Counted from the stretch's first letter, positions 25,183-37,787 are shown. The stretch: DNA of 64,000 bases from Sistotremastrum niveocremeum HHB9708 (GCA_001630475.1 KV419401.1:434001-498000); one strand, 5' to 3'. The notes: generated by a model not told the origin, from the letters alone. Numbers and translations: made by a program.

Positions 25183-25685
25183 TTATCCGGGTCTAGAATC
25201 GAAGTCTCTGAGAAGTTTCTTGTGGTAGTCTGCACGGGTTGAACGTTGTTGGTTGAGAAGATCGCTTGAGATTTCGATATAGCCCGGTCCAATACGAGAA
25301 TCAATGGCAGCGCCGTACATTTTCTTGGAAAAATAATCGGAGTTGGATTGAGAGAAGACGGCCAAAGACAGGATCCCGAGACATATAACAAGCATTATTG
25401 TTGATCAGCAGGACGACTCACAGAGAGTTGTGCATTATAACGGATGATGAAACCGAGGTCACGCAAAACCAAACAAACCTAAATTCAATTTAGCTCCCGC
25501 CCCGCCAAAGCCGTGAACTCACCGACGACCCACTCGCTCAATTCTTGGAGACTGGACACATGATGCTCCTCAACTTCGTGCCCCATCTTCGCGGCTTCCG
25601 GTTCGCTCCGCTCAAGTTCCAATCCATGGTCTAATGTCGGGGAATGTTAGTCCAAGCTCTGGTATATGAACAAACCCAGAGTCAT
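25183..25685 (-). pseudogene. possible small or decayed gene of unknown function
   Basis: A 10-nt start exon (25676..25685) can be joined over a 45-nt intron with an ACTAAC branch site to a second exon carrying ELERSEPEAAKMGHEVEEHH and SLQELSEWV. Further blocks read VCLVLRDLGFIIRYN and GPGYIEISSDLL with a stop at 25183. The second junction needs a weak GTCGGT donor; the better GTGAGT donor beside it breaks the frame. Its start is only about 45 bases from the oppositely oriented GH115 copy 2, leaving little room for a promoter. I do not recognise the protein. Either a small gene of about 100 residues or the remnant of a larger one. Confidence 0.25.
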
Positions 25686-25730
25686 TCTTTGTGATCCCTA
25701 CGAAGCCACAGCGCGAAGTTGTTTTCTAAG

Positions 25731-28700
25731 ATGTGGGGAATCAACTTCTCACTTGTTTCACTTCTATTGCTCCTGGCCGTTCAACAAACCTCTGCTCTAA
25801 ATGCTGTCAACTGCGCGAGCACCAAGGGCTTCTCTGTCGTGAGCAGCGGCAAGGCTGCACCCATCTGGGTTGGGAGCGACGATTGGCCTGGTGTACAGCG
25901 CGCTGCGTCTGATTTCCAATCCGACATCCAGCAGGTTACCGGCACCAAGCCCTCTCTCACCAACTTCACTACCACCTCCAAAGTCTCCGGCACTCCCATC
26001 ATCGTCGGTACCCTAGGCAAGTCATCATTGATTAGCCAGGTAGTCAAGAATGCAAAAATCAACGTCTCCGCTATCAACGGAACCTGGGAGGCTTTCTGGG
26101 CGGGTGAGGTGTCGAACCCCTTGCCAGGTGTGAGCCAGGCCTACGTGATCATTGGTGCCGACAAGCGCGGATCCATCTTCGGTCTCTACACACACTCGGA
26201 GTCATTTGGTGTCAGCCCCTGGTGGTGGTAAGTGCTGCTATCACGGCTCGTCGATTTTCTTTGGTACTGAGTCAATCCAAGGTGGGCGGATGTACCAATC
26301 AAGACCTCGAAGAGCCTCTTCGCTTCAGGGTGTCAGCACGGTACCCCCAGTGTCAAATACAGAGGGTTTTTCCTGAACGATGAACAACCCGCTCTGCAAA
26401 ATTGGGCACAGGAGAAGTTCAACAACAATTTCACTTCGACTCCTTTCAACCACCTCTTCTATACAAAGGTTCGTGTCATTCATACCTTTCGGGATCTCTT
26501 CTAAATGCATGTGTAGATCTTCGAACTCCTTCTGCGTATGAAAGGGAACTACCTCTGGCCGGCGCAATGGTCTTCTTCCTTCGCCGTCGACGATCCTCAG
26601 AATCAGTTCCTCGCCGATTATTATGGCGTAGTTATGGGTACTTCTCATGAGGAACCCATGGCGCGCTCTACTCCGAATGAATGGAACGAGTTTGGATCTG
26701 GCCCCTGGGATTTTACCACCAACGCCGCCAATATCACTGCCTTCTGGAAAGAGGGTGTCGAGCGTGCTCAGCCTTATGAGACTCTTTACACAGTCGGCAT
26801 GCGTGGACTTGGTGATCTGCCTCTTACCAACGGAGAGAACATCAACCTCTTGGAGAACATTATCAGCATTCAGCGAGGCTTGTTGACTGATGCTAACCCT
26901 GGCGTCAACATCACCAAGATCCCTCAGATGTGGTGTTTATGTAAGCGCTCATCCGATATCCGATCTTCCGAATCGTTAAACCCTCCGAATGCAGACCAGG
27001 AAGTGCAAGGATTCTATCAGGATGGTATGACGGTACCCGACGACATCACTCTCCTCTGGACTGATGATACGTGAGTGCCATTTCTGATCTCGATTCCTGC
27101 GTCTCACAATTTCAAACAGTTGGGGAAATATCCGTCGCTATCCCCTCGCCAATGAAACCAGTCGCTCCGGCGGTGCTGGTGTTTATTATCACGTTCGTAA
27201 TGATTCCTTCTCAGATATCATTATCTCGTGCTCATTTGCTCATTAGGTTGATCTGGTCGGCCCTCCTCGCGATTACAAGTGGATTCAATCCTCCCAGATT
27301 CCCAAGATCTTCGAACAGCTCAACCTCGCCATCGTTCGTAATGCCACCAACATCTGGATCCTGAACGTTGGCGATCTCAAACCCTACGAACGTGACACCG
27401 AGTTCTTCATCACCTATGGTTACAACCACACCATCTACAACACTACCAATCTTGACGCTTCTTTTGTGATCCCTTGGGCCCAGCGCGAGTTTGGATTGTC
27501 TGCTTCCAAGAGCGCTACGGTGGCTGAGATTGTGACCAACTTCACTCGAATCAACGCCGCTCGCAAGCCCGAGTTGTGGAACTCCACCACTTGGTCACTC
27601 ACGAACTACCGAGAGGCTGAATGGATGTTGAACCAGTACAACGCCATCGCGGCCGTATCAACTACCATCTACAACTCTCTCGACAAGAACACTCAACCCG
27701 CGTTCTTCCAACTTATTCATCACCCCGTCCAGGCCTCCGCCAACTTGGCTGCCATCTATATTCAAGCCGGCTATAACAACTTGCGCGCCAGTCAGGCCCG
27801 TCTGTCGACGAACAACTTGGCTGATGAGGTTCAGACCCTCTTCGAGCATGACTTCGATTTCGAGACCGAATATCACACCATGCTCGACGGCAAATGGGAC
27901 CAGTGAGTTGGTCTTTATCCTTTCGAAGGCCTCCCTGACCCGATTATAGTATGATGGATCAGACTCACGTCGGATACTTCTACTGGCAGCAACCGATGAC
28001 CAACTCGTGAGTTTCCCTGTGCCTTTCTCAGGTCCTTCCTCATGCTTGACTTCCTAGCATGCCCTTGATCTCACGTGTCCAGACGAAGAAGCAAGCGCTC
28101 CCAGGCCCGATGCGCATCGCCGTCGAAGGATCTCAAGGAGCATGGCCCGGTGACAACCAAAACGATTGTAGTCAAGGATACAACTGTCCCAACCCTACTA
28201 TCGTCCTCGATAACTTCACCCCCGCTGGATCTCGATTCGTCGAAATCGGAGCCGGAGGCCCCAACACGTTCTCTTGGACGGCCGGATCCAACGTTACATG
28301 GCTCAAGTTGAACGCTACCAAGGGCACCATCACCTCATCAAACCCTGAGACTCGTCTTCTCTTGACTGTCGACTGGTCGAAGGTCACTGGGGCTCAGTAT
28401 GCCAATCTCCAGATCAATGCCACCGCCAAAGGACAGGCGCCTATGAACCAGCCTATCACCTTCATCGCCAACAATACTGTTGTACCTTCGTCCTTCAAAG
28501 GTGAGCATTATTCCGGCGCTTGTTGTTCGGTTTATTCATCGTGCTTGAAGGTTTCGTTGAGGGTGATGGTGGTATCTCTATTGAGGCCGCTCATGCATCT
28601 CGTAACACCGCCGCCAATGGCGTCCAGTGGACCAATATTCCCGGTTACGGCCGAACACTTTCTGCCCTCACACCTCTCCCTGCTGACGGTAATGGCAATA

Positions 28701-29216
28701 CCGGTTTCGCTGCCGGCTCCGGTCCTGTCTTGTAAGCCTCAGTTTTAATGTACCCTCATCGTCCGCTAATGCACAGCGTGTTTACAGGGAATACGACTTC
28801 TTTAACTTCAACACCTTGGCGAACGGCACCCTCAACGTGACGACTTACGTCTCCCCGTCATTCAACGCCTACGGCGATGACCGCCGTCTTGCATTCGCCA
28901 TCTCAATCGATAGCGGTTCACCCCAAGTCCAAGAATTGTGCGTTCATGTAGTCATAACCGTGATCTCGTCACTAACACCGTTCCCAGCATGCCCCTGACG
29001 CCACCCGCAAGCAGCCCCGCAGGCTGGTCAGGCAACGACGGATTCGTCGCTAACAGCATCGTGTCCGTTAACACCCAACATACCAATATATCCCCCGGAA
29101 GCCATACCCTCAAAGTATACGCCATGGAGCCTGCCGTCGTGATTCAAAAATTGGTTATCAATACTGGTAACGTGAGGTATGCTTACCTCGGACCTCCCGA
29201 GAGTATTCAGGTGTGA
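25731..29216 (+). CDS. GH115 xylan alpha-1,2-glucuronidase, copy 2
   Basis: Eleven exons: join(25731..26227,26282..26468,26517..26940,26995..27070,27120..27192,27247..27902,27950..28006,28058..28500,28551..28731,28788..28937,28988..29216), 990 residues. The ATG at 25731 opens a signal peptide (INFSLVSLLLLLAVQQTSA). The same GH115 blocks as copy 1 are present: IWVGSDDWPGVQRAA, GNYLWPAQW, STPNEWNEFGSGPWDF, YTVGMRGLGD, PDDITLLWTDD and the C-terminal beta region. Secreted, removing glucuronic acid branches from xylan. Against copy 1, eight internal exon lengths are identical (187, 424, 76, 73, 656, 57, 150 and 229 nt), and this copy has one extra intron (28501..28550) inside FKGFVEGDGG. The two open reading frames both look functional. 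Confidence 0.93.
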
Positions 29217-30964
29217 GGATATTCTTGAGGATGGGATGAGTTTCTTTTTGGATTTGGTTTTATTGGAATGAATGAATGAAAAGTAGAATGTGTATGCGTA
29301 TCTACTATTGTAATCGGTTGGGATTATAAGCTATTCGCCAGGTTATATTCTCTTGCATCCCCAGAGCATTGACTCGAAAGATCAGTACGCGATCGATCAA
29401 GAGATCGACAGCTCGCGTGGAATAGCGTGCGAAGCGTCTCGTAGTCCTGAGCATTGAGCAACGTTAACACAGCCACAGCTGATCGACTCTGCAGATTGGC
29501 TCGCGACTGGTAGCCCGACGTAATGTCACGATGACAACCTCAAGGGATTGCAGATCACTTCTTTGCCTCGTACTATAGTATTTGAGTGTATATCCCGAGT
29601 CGGAAGACAAATTTGCAAATCGAGCTCTCGGTGACACAACGATCGATCCTTTATAGGGGGTTAGTCCACAAGTTAATGATGCACGGCGATGAACCCTCTT
29701 CAAGATCGTACCAAAATTAAAATATGTTACAGAGACTGTATGGAAGCTGGGCGACTAGGCTGGGTGGTGATGGATCAAAGCAAGACCGTTCAAACCCGAA
29801 TAGGAGCGCCGGACGGTCATGGTCAAATGTGAGGCGCCAGGATGAGCGTAGTCCGGGTGATGCGCGATCGGAAGAGGCGGTTGAACGTCTGTTTGAACTC
29901 GGTTGGGGGAACTGAGTGTGCGTTGAACGGTGAGTGGTTCGGAACGGGAGGAGTTAGGAGGCGTGCTTGAGGAATATCCAGGGATCGATGCAGGTCAACG
30001 CCACCGGTGATGGCTAGTTGGAGACATTGTCGTGAACTAGACCCGGAGCGTCAGTAGTGAGCGGGCAGGAATAGATCAGTCCCCTGATCGTTGGAGATTT
30101 TCGGCGGGGTTCTCGGTGTGAATTTCAAGGCTGTGAGAGTGCTTGCTGGGAAAAATGTGGGCGAACAGAAACATCGAAGGTGTCAAAGAGATGTATGAGG
30201 ACACTGTATGATATTTTGCACGTTCGAAAAGCTGGGGGACCCTGGTCAAAAGCTTCGCGGGTCCATTGTCGAATAGGACCTCGTGCACCACGTTGAGCAA
30301 AGCAATCCAGACGCTAGCACAAGGGTACGCGTCAATCTATTTCTCCTTTGATCTTCCAAAGAACAGCAATGGTAAGAGATCAGAGCACGTGTGAGCTCGC
30401 CATATCGTTTCAGTACTGAGTTCCACCTGTGGATTGAACTGAAGGGTCATATGGAGATGAATGTGATCCAGACGATGAAGACCACTTCTCGTGGCAATGA
30501 GAAGGCCAAGAGTGCTCTGTGCATGTGGCCTGAGCTAGCCGGCGGGATATTAGATGTCGAATGACCAGAACGATGTGCTTGCTGACGGAGGTTTGTCCAA
30601 CGATGGGAACTCCGCTGGGTCTCTTTTGTGCTAAACACTACTGCCATCCCGAAAAGCAGTCTCTAGCTTCTTGCAACATGGCCGACTATGTGCACGTTTG
30701 GTGTTTCGCCGTGTGCTATCAATTCAAAGCTCGGGCATCCTCTCAAGGTCCGGATAGCCTCCTTGCCATCTTTGTTACTGGGATTGGACATGAACCCGGC
30801 GGTGCGCGCTGATGCCTGTGGCTTTGGACCATTTGTCAAATTCTCTCGCCTGTTCTGGGAATATAAATCAGAATGCATAGTGTGCATTTTCCGTACCCTC
30901 CAGTCAAGGATCCCCATCCCCAAGACCTCCTCAACAAAGCTCATCCTTCGCTGTGATCTGAGCC
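29217..30964. other. intergenic region between GH115 copy 2 and lipase 1
   Basis: About 1.75 kb with only short unsupported frames on both strands. The first 150 bases are AT-rich and likely hold the GH115 3' end. The right end contains the lipase promoter. Confidence 0.4.
30862..30868 (+). promoter_or_regulatory. TATA box of lipase 1
   Basis: TATAAAT lies about 100 bases upstream of the lipase 1 ATG in otherwise GC-average sequence. The paralogous lipase 2 has a similar element at a similar distance, which supports both. Confidence 0.5.
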
Positions 30965-32044
30965 ATGTTCTCTTCTTTATCTTTGACTCTCCTTGTCGGG
31001 GCTCTATCAATAGTCAAAGCCACCCCTACCCCCGAAAAGAGAGCCTCCATCACGTCTCTCACAAGTTCGCAGATCAATGCGTTCAAATCGACGACCTTCT
31101 TCTCAGCGGCAGCGTATTGCTCTCCCTCTGTGACGATAAACTGGTCATGTGGGGGCAATTGTGCGGCAAACTCAGGATTCCAGCCCATAGCTGCTGGAGG
31201 AGACGGCGATGATGTCCAATTCTGTGAGTCTGATATATCATTGTAGTGAACTCGTCTCTGATTGCGCTACTATTCAGGGTATGTCGGCTTTGATCCCGCG
31301 TCCAGTAGCATCGTCGTAGCCCACCAAGGCACCGACCCATCCGAGTTGTATGGTCTATCTCATAATTGCCCCAAGTCTCTTGCTAACGCACTTTACAGCG
31401 AAGCCGATCTCACAGATGTCGACTTCTTCTTGGAGACCCTTGACACCTCCCTCTTCCCCGGCCTCTCGTCATCAATCGAAGTCCACAATGGCTTCCAGGA
31501 CGAACAAGCCGAGACTGCACCTCAAATTCTCGCCGCTGTCAAATCCGGTCTCTCGAAATTTAAAACTACCAAGGTCCTCCTAACGGGTCATTCACTCGGT
31601 GCAGCTCTGTCCCTCTTGGATTCAGTGTATCTTCCTCTCCACCTCCCTTCGAGCACCACCTTCCAGACCATCGTCTATGGCCTTCCTCGAGTTCGTTCAC
31701 TTTTAACTCAACGTGAAACATATAGCTGATCCTTGATCTAACAGGTTGGAAACCAAGCCTTCGCCAATTATGTCGATGCGCATCTTCATCTGACCCATGT
31801 TAACAATCAGAAAGATCCCGTTCCCATCGTCCCCGGTAGATTCCTTGGCTTCGTCCATCCCTCCGGCGAAGTTCACATCAACTCCGACGGTTCATGGAGT
31901 TCATGCCCTGGCCAAGATAATACTTCGTCCCTCTGCATCGTTGGTGACGAGCCGAATCTCTTTGATTCGACGTTGAGTAATCATGATGGGCCCTATAACA
32001 ATATTTTCATTGCTGGAAGTAGCGCTAAGGCTTGCACTGCTTGA
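30965..32044 (+). CDS. secreted class 3 lipase, copy 1
   Basis: Four exons: join(30965..31223,31278..31347,31399..31690,31745..32044), 306 residues. The signal peptide MFSSLSLTLLVGALSIVKA is followed by a short propeptide-like stretch ending in KR. Lipase_3 marks: FFSAAAYC, SIVVAHQGT (oxyanion region), TGHSLGAALSLL with the nucleophile Ser near residue 175, QKDPVPIVP with the catalytic Asp, and HPSGEVHI with the catalytic His. Cysteines in the N- and C-terminal parts suggest disulphides. The enzyme should hydrolyse triacylglycerols or feruloyl/acyl esters outside the cell. Lipase 2 at 52640 shares the first three exon lengths exactly. Confidence 0.93.
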
Positions 32045-32330
32045 TCTGCGGAGGGGATCGACGCATAATTTATTTTTCTTATTTTTGGGGCTATAGTTTG
32101 TATTGGTGTATTTTGAGTATGAATTGATATTGTGGAGGGCAGCTATTGCACGAGTCTTTTCAGACTAGAGACTGAGTGCCAAGTGGTCACATTCGAGTGC
32201 AAAAGTGCGGTGTCGCAAAATGAATTTGAACGTGCGAGGATCATCAATCCACGACTCGTCTGGCGGCCAGTCGACCGCTAAGCACAATACAGGCCTAAGA
32301 ACGCTTGACTTACTTGACCGAAGCCAAACC

Positions 32331-34565
32331 TTATTCCATGTCAATCCGTACAGGGCGAGCGAACTCAAGGACTGGAGGAAGAGCAACAGAGGCCGATGAC
32401 GACGACGACGACGCTGGAGGTAAAGGAACCATGTTAGGAAGAAAATCCATGTCCAGGATAGCTTGCGCGCGCTGTCGGACGTCTCCGGGAGTATTAAGAA
32501 TATGTCCACCTTCATCGCAGGCTGCTGGATCTACGCAGAGTTGCAGAAATCTGAACGCTGCGGTGGGGTCGGACAACTGCGAGACCTGATAGTTTTGAAG
32601 ATAAACTACTATCGCGTCGCTGATTTTCTTCCACCATATCAGATTCGGGTGGGCAGCTACATGAGCGATGATGGGGGAAATATCGAAGTCGGTGGGAAAT
32701 GGGTGAGAGAAACCAACAAGGTAGTAAATCACGAGAGATACGATGTCGTGATTGATGTTGTACGGAGGAAACTTGAGGAATTCGGTGACACACAGTAAAG
32801 TGTCATACACATTATAGTGATCCGAAGTGAGGACAGATATGAGCTTGCGGACGAAGACGAATGATGTTTTAGGTGCTTGCATGAATGATCTAAGGATAGT
32901 GGTCGGGTTGGCGTGCTGGAGGATCTGCCTGACTTCGTCTATTTTTTCAAGGCGGATGAGTGAGTTGCACCACCTGGCGGCTTCGTGAAAGATGTCTTCC
33001 CGCTCTCCAGCTTTCCTGTAGCGGTCGTACGCGCATAGGAGCTGAGCGACGCATCCATCAACGGAAAGCTCTCCGATGTACCGGAGATCCTCGTTATCCG
33101 GATGGAATGAAACGATGGTGGTGTAAGTCGGAAGATCGGCCGGGAATGAACAATAATCAGATATGAAATCGCTCAGTTGTTTGAGGCGTTGCTCATCCAG
33201 CCTGTCGACGCTCCATGGAGGATGCTGTAGGCCTTGTGCAAAGCGGCGCATCTGAGCTTTGACTGTCTCTCGGACACAGACGGACGTGTCGGCAGCCATA
33301 AGTCGGTTGTAGGCTCTCGCCAGCAAATCCGTAGATTCGCCTCCGAATTTCAGCCATGCCATATATGAGAAAGATGGCACTGCCCGGTCCAACAACTTGG
33401 GATCTTCAGCCTCGGCGATCAACTCCATGTAGGTATCGAAAAGCTTGGGACCAGGCTGCCAATCCACTTTGACTCTTAACTTGCTGATCCATTGCCAGTC
33501 CCACTGCAAGATTTCAAGAGCTTTGGCGGCCGATTTGCTCAAGAAGCCTTCGAATGGCGAGCTTTCGAAGCGAATGGCATGGACCGTTGTGGCTATGACG
33601 GCTCCCATGATGCCGGACGCGAGAAAGACTCCTATGCCCCATGTTGCTTGGAGAACGGTGGCAGTCGTCTCGAAAGACGTAAAGAGATTGCGAAGCTGAT
33701 ACAGGAGACCGGAGATGAATAGGCCGATGGAGAGAAGGAGGGACCAATATAGAATCTCAACGAGAGGTTTAATCCATCCATACGCCAAATTCTTTCTCTC
33801 TTCATGACGGATCGTCCTCTCACGGTGCGTTTTCCCAATCGGCCGACTCATAAGTTTTCCGACCCACTGACGGCCGAGGACACAAAGGACTGCGTTGCAC
33901 ATCTAAATGTATGTCAGTATTAAATCTGGCGAGAAATAGTGCAGAACATACAGCCATGATGAGCGCCAAATAATACAGGGCGCAGACATTTTCTTCGGAT
34001 CGAGGCGGCGGAGGGGTTGATGTTGAATCGCTTGTACCCGTGCTTGATGTGGGAGTAAGACCTTGAGCAGCAGGGACCAAAAACGCTGTGAGTACGGCCA
34101 AGAAGATGGCAATCTATGTTCAAGTTAATAGTGGTTTTCAATATACGCGAGACGAAACATACGAAAACTAGAGACACGTCCATCAATCCTTTCCATTCGT
34201 CTGCTTCTTCTTTCATCTTCGCGGTCGCGATTTCATATACCCCGCTCCACATCTGCTCGTTCATCAACGCCATCATTGGATCCTTTTCTTCGTCGTATGG
34301 TTGACCATCTGAACGCAAGTTTAGCTATTATGCCATATCACAGACACTGGAACATACCCTTCAGTGCATCTTTCACTAATGTATCCAGTTTACTACCATG
34401 CTCCTCCAGCGTCGCTTGTTGTTTTTCTATCGTACGATTTTGTGTTTCGATCAACCCAAGCAGACGATGGAAGAGAGGTGTGTCGAAGAAATCACCAGCA
34501 GGCTTCATTGGTTCGACCTTTTGCGCATCATGAACTGCTGAAGAAGACCCCGATACCGCAGACAT
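32331..34565 (-). CDS. DUF6535 domain membrane protein, copy 2
   Basis: Four exons: complement(join(32331..33902,33952..34113,34163..34308,34358..34565)), 695 residues, complete. Exon 1 gives an acidic/helical segment with FFDTPLFHRLLGLIE and SKLDTLVKDALKG. Exon 2 has NEQMWSGVYEIATAKMKEEA. Exons 3-4 carry four hydrophobic segments (AIFLAVLTAFLVPAAQ, VCALYYLALIMAV, LYWSLLLSIGLFISGLLYQL, GVFLASGIMGAVIATTVHAI) and then about 400 soluble residues, ending with a Ser-rich stretch encoded by a GTC repeat and a tail EFARPVRIDME. Function unknown. It lies tail-to-tail with lipase 1 (about 290 bases apart) and head-to-head with the F-box gene at 34877. Confidence 0.9.
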
Positions 34566-34876
34566 GGTGGTTGGCAGCTAGAAAGCAAAAGTTTTCCAGG
34601 AAGCGGCCGTGTTCAAGATGGCAGTTGGTTGGTCCGCAATTGAAGGCCCTGAGGAGGACCAGACTATGCGCCCGGCGCACAAGGGTTTCATTATGAGCTC
34701 GCCCTGGACTAGTAGCGTGACGATGCCGGCGAGTTGCAATCAATGGCCAAGTTCAATATAGAAAGCGATTTTATCATCAATACTCGAGCACGATGCCGCC
34801 GTCATGACGAGGCATCTTCAAAGACGGCTTCGTACAGTATTTTACATAAGCAGCTTCTTGCTCTCAGTCAGCCACC

Positions 34877-35954
34877 ATGTCGACCAGTGAACTTCCAGGC
34901 CATATCGCGTCGACGCAACTATCTCCTCTAGCCAAGCTTCCCACAGAACTCGTCATCTACATCTTAGAGCTTGCTGCGACATCGTCGAAACCCACAGCCG
35001 CGGCGCTCGCACGAACTTGCAAACTTCTTCGCCAGATCATCGAACCAATTCTATATCGAACAGTGGTATTGCACAACCAGCATCAGAATGAATTGTTCGC
35101 CAGGACACTGGCTGAAAAAGATCCTCAATTCTTCAAAGAGAATATGAGGAGATTCGCTCCGGCACCGACGAAAGGTTCCCCGGCAGCAATGTCGATGGGC
35201 CCTTCCATTGCGGAGGCAGGAGGTGTCCAGGATCATCATCGCGCTCATGGTACAGGGTACCATGCTGCCCATGGACACCACGCCAATCATGGTCATCATG
35301 GAGGATGGAGATGGCAGGCTTTGGGAGGTGTTCGAGCACTCATGATGAGTGCCGCCTGTCGATTGACTGATGATGACACCGGACACGCTCGTCCAAACGA
35401 AGTTGCTATCCGTGGCTTCGTCAAGCCTGCTTTCTTCGCCTATCCGGCATTTGCGAGCGTCACTCACCTTCTAATATGCGATGTTCCTTGGCTTTACACG
35501 TAAGTCCGCCATCACCCACGTTGTGAGCATAGCTTTGATCGGCTGCTCGTTTAGGTCGGTGTTACAGCAGTTGGGAGAGGCTCTCCCATACCTCCCTGCA
35601 CTGACCCATCTCGCCTGTCCATATTCGAATAAATGGCGCGGAGACGATCACGACAGTCTTGCCCAAGTTTCCCTTTTACTCGGCCTTCCCACCGGGTCTC
35701 CCCTTCCTCCCCCAGAACGGCGTCCTACACTCAAGATGCTCATCATTTCGGTCTTCCACTTCGGAGAGCCCGATCTGGAACGAGAATCGCCACTCTGGGC
35801 ACAGGTAGCTTCCTTGGCCGATGACTCAAGATTATTCTTGCAGCCAGGCGAGGCGTTCTCAGTTGCGAAATGGGAGGCGGCAACCACGGGTGGAGAGGAT
35901 GTTTGGGAAGAAGCCAGAAGGCAGGCCGAGGGCTGGAGAAGCTGGGTTCGTTAG
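34877..35954 (+). CDS. F-box protein
   Basis: Two exons, join(34877..35499,35555..35954), 340 residues. The F-box is at about residues 20-60: LAKLPTELVIYILELAA then ALARTCKLLRQIIEPILYRTV. F-box proteins are the substrate receptors of SCF ubiquitin ligases and bind Skp1 through this segment. Downstream a His-rich stretch (residues about 120-145, HHRAHGTGYHAAHGHH and following) interrupts an otherwise LRR-like region (SVTHLLICDVPWLYT, LPALTHLACPYSN). The C-terminal part contains EAFSVAKWEAATTGGEDVWEEA. Substrate unknown. The 311-base gap to the DUF6535 gene should contain a shared divergent promoter. Confidence 0.8.
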
Positions 35955-36063
35955 ACGATTATGGATGACAATGGAGCTCGACGGTTTAGATATAATGCAA
36001 CGATAATGAATCAGAAGTCTAGCGTTACAGTAATGGTACACTCGTATTGGATCTTCTGCTACG

Positions 36064-37512
36064 TTATTTAATACACAGGAATCTCGTACAGATCAGCATA
36101 TTCTCTTTGGTCAATTCATGAATCGGTCGCCAGACGTACACCTCTTTGCCAGCTTCTAAACCATCCCATGAGCTCACTGGCCTCGGACCAGGCTCAGAGC
36201 CGTGGCTCAGTCTGAACCAAATGTCCATGGTTTCGCCAGGCTTGTGCTCAATGTCGTCGTTCGCTTTCGCTTTCTTAGGCTCTCCGAACTCAAACTCGTA
36301 CTTCTCCTTCGGTCGAGTCCACGATAAAATCTTGCAACGAGCATGGACAGCTCGCACTCCGGGACCAAGTCGAAGGGGTGGCGGAGGATCATCCCCTTCC
36401 TTCCTTCGAAGGTACTGGGCCATTGGCACCTCCTGAAGAAATATGATTTCTTCAATGAGCAATTTAATATCGGCCGTACGAGTCACGAGCGTATGGGCGG
36501 TTGTTCGAGATTCGAGAGCTTGAGGAAGAGATGGTGTTACAGATGAATCTGTAGCGGCAGCTGAAGCACGAGATTGAGGTTTTGATGACCTCGAGATCTC
36601 CTTTTCCTTCTCTTTGCGCCAGAGAGAGAATGAAGTATCGGCCCGCGACATTAGATGCGCTGCTTTCTCCGCCAACCCATTTCTATATCCACATCAATAG
36701 ATTACTTAGAGTATAAAAACATTCACTGACTTGATAAACTTCTTCCGCCCGTTTTTATCAGGACTCATCCCCGCCAACAAAACAGATGAAAAAGGACCAT
36801 CATCCGAATCCTTAGACTCAGGGATAGTGAATCCACTCGGAATACTCATCTCCTTCAACTTCTTCCCATCCGGAGGACGAGGTTCTTTCGAAGGAGAGGA
36901 TAGCGAAGGAGTTGTGAAGACGGGTGTAGGTATAGGAAGAACGCGTCGAGGCGGTTGTGGTGATTCGACATCATTAAGAATTTCGGCTTTGGATTTTCCT
37001 TTCGGAGTCGTCAGCTGGGAAGAGGTGGGTGGGATGATGAATGCTCTGGGAGTTGAAAGCTTCTTCAAAGGGGTCTCGGATGCGAGAGGAGGGTACGGTT
37101 TGGATGAGGGCGCTGCTACAGGTTGCGGAAGTGGAAGCGGTGGATTCGAGGTCTGCAGTACACGAGTCGGGGTTTCAGGGAATGAAGGAGGAGCCAAAAC
37201 GCGTCGAGAGAGAGATTTGGATGGTGTTGGTTTCGACTCCCCAGGGGCAAGACTTTTGGGCGGCGGCGGCGGCGGCTTGCTCGGTTTCGGCGTTTCTGGA
37301 CGATTGCCAAACGCTGGCTTGAAATCTGAAAAAGCCTGCTTCTTCGCAGATACTGGCTCTATCACAGAGCTCAACGAAGGCTTTGATTTTGGAGTACGCT
37401 GCGGCTCCTTTGATGATACAGTCGAGAACACCGACTTGAAGGTTGAGACGGCAGCAACGCCAGATATTGGGCCATCCGTTCGTCTTCGCTTGGCTGGAGG
37501 TAATTGTGACAT
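36064..37512 (-). CDS. proline/serine-rich protein, probably nuclear, unknown function
   Basis: Two exons, complement(join(36064..36682,36731..37512)), 466 residues. The N-terminus MSQLPPAKRRRTDG contains a likely nuclear localisation signal. Residues about 20-250 are Pro/Ser/Lys-rich and probably disordered, with a run of six prolines and repeated TP and SP sites that could be kinase targets. The C-terminal quarter is more ordered: GLAEKAAHLMSRADTSFSLW, DIKLLIEEIIFLQEVP, then a beta-like stretch VRAVHARCKILSWTRP and KENMLICTRFLCIK at the end. I do not recognise the family. It converges on the F-box gene, whose stop is about 110 bases away. Confidence 0.75.
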
Positions 37513-37787
37513 TGATGATTTGATACAGATATAAGAAGGTTAGAGAGCGAAAGCGAAAGCTATAAGTTATACATTCACGAGCGGTGACCGAGGTAGTGAC
37601 TTGGTCTGGGAGCTGTTTCCCCATTGTTTGGCTCACTCTCTTTTCGGCCATCGTGCCAACTTGAACTTGCATCGTGCTTTCATCGTTTTGATCGTGCAGT
37701 CACTGAACCATCGTAAGCCTTTGAGCTAGCTCTGGCAAAACTAAAGACTCAAATCTGCTTTCTAAGTCGTCTTATAAGTTGCCGAAC

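Noticed and set aside
32398-32412. GAC microsatellite as an independent repeat feature
   Set aside because: It lies inside the DUF6535 copy 2 coding exon and encodes a short Ser run.
37258-37276. GGC repeat as a regulatory element
   Set aside because: It encodes the polyproline run of the minus-strand proline-rich protein.
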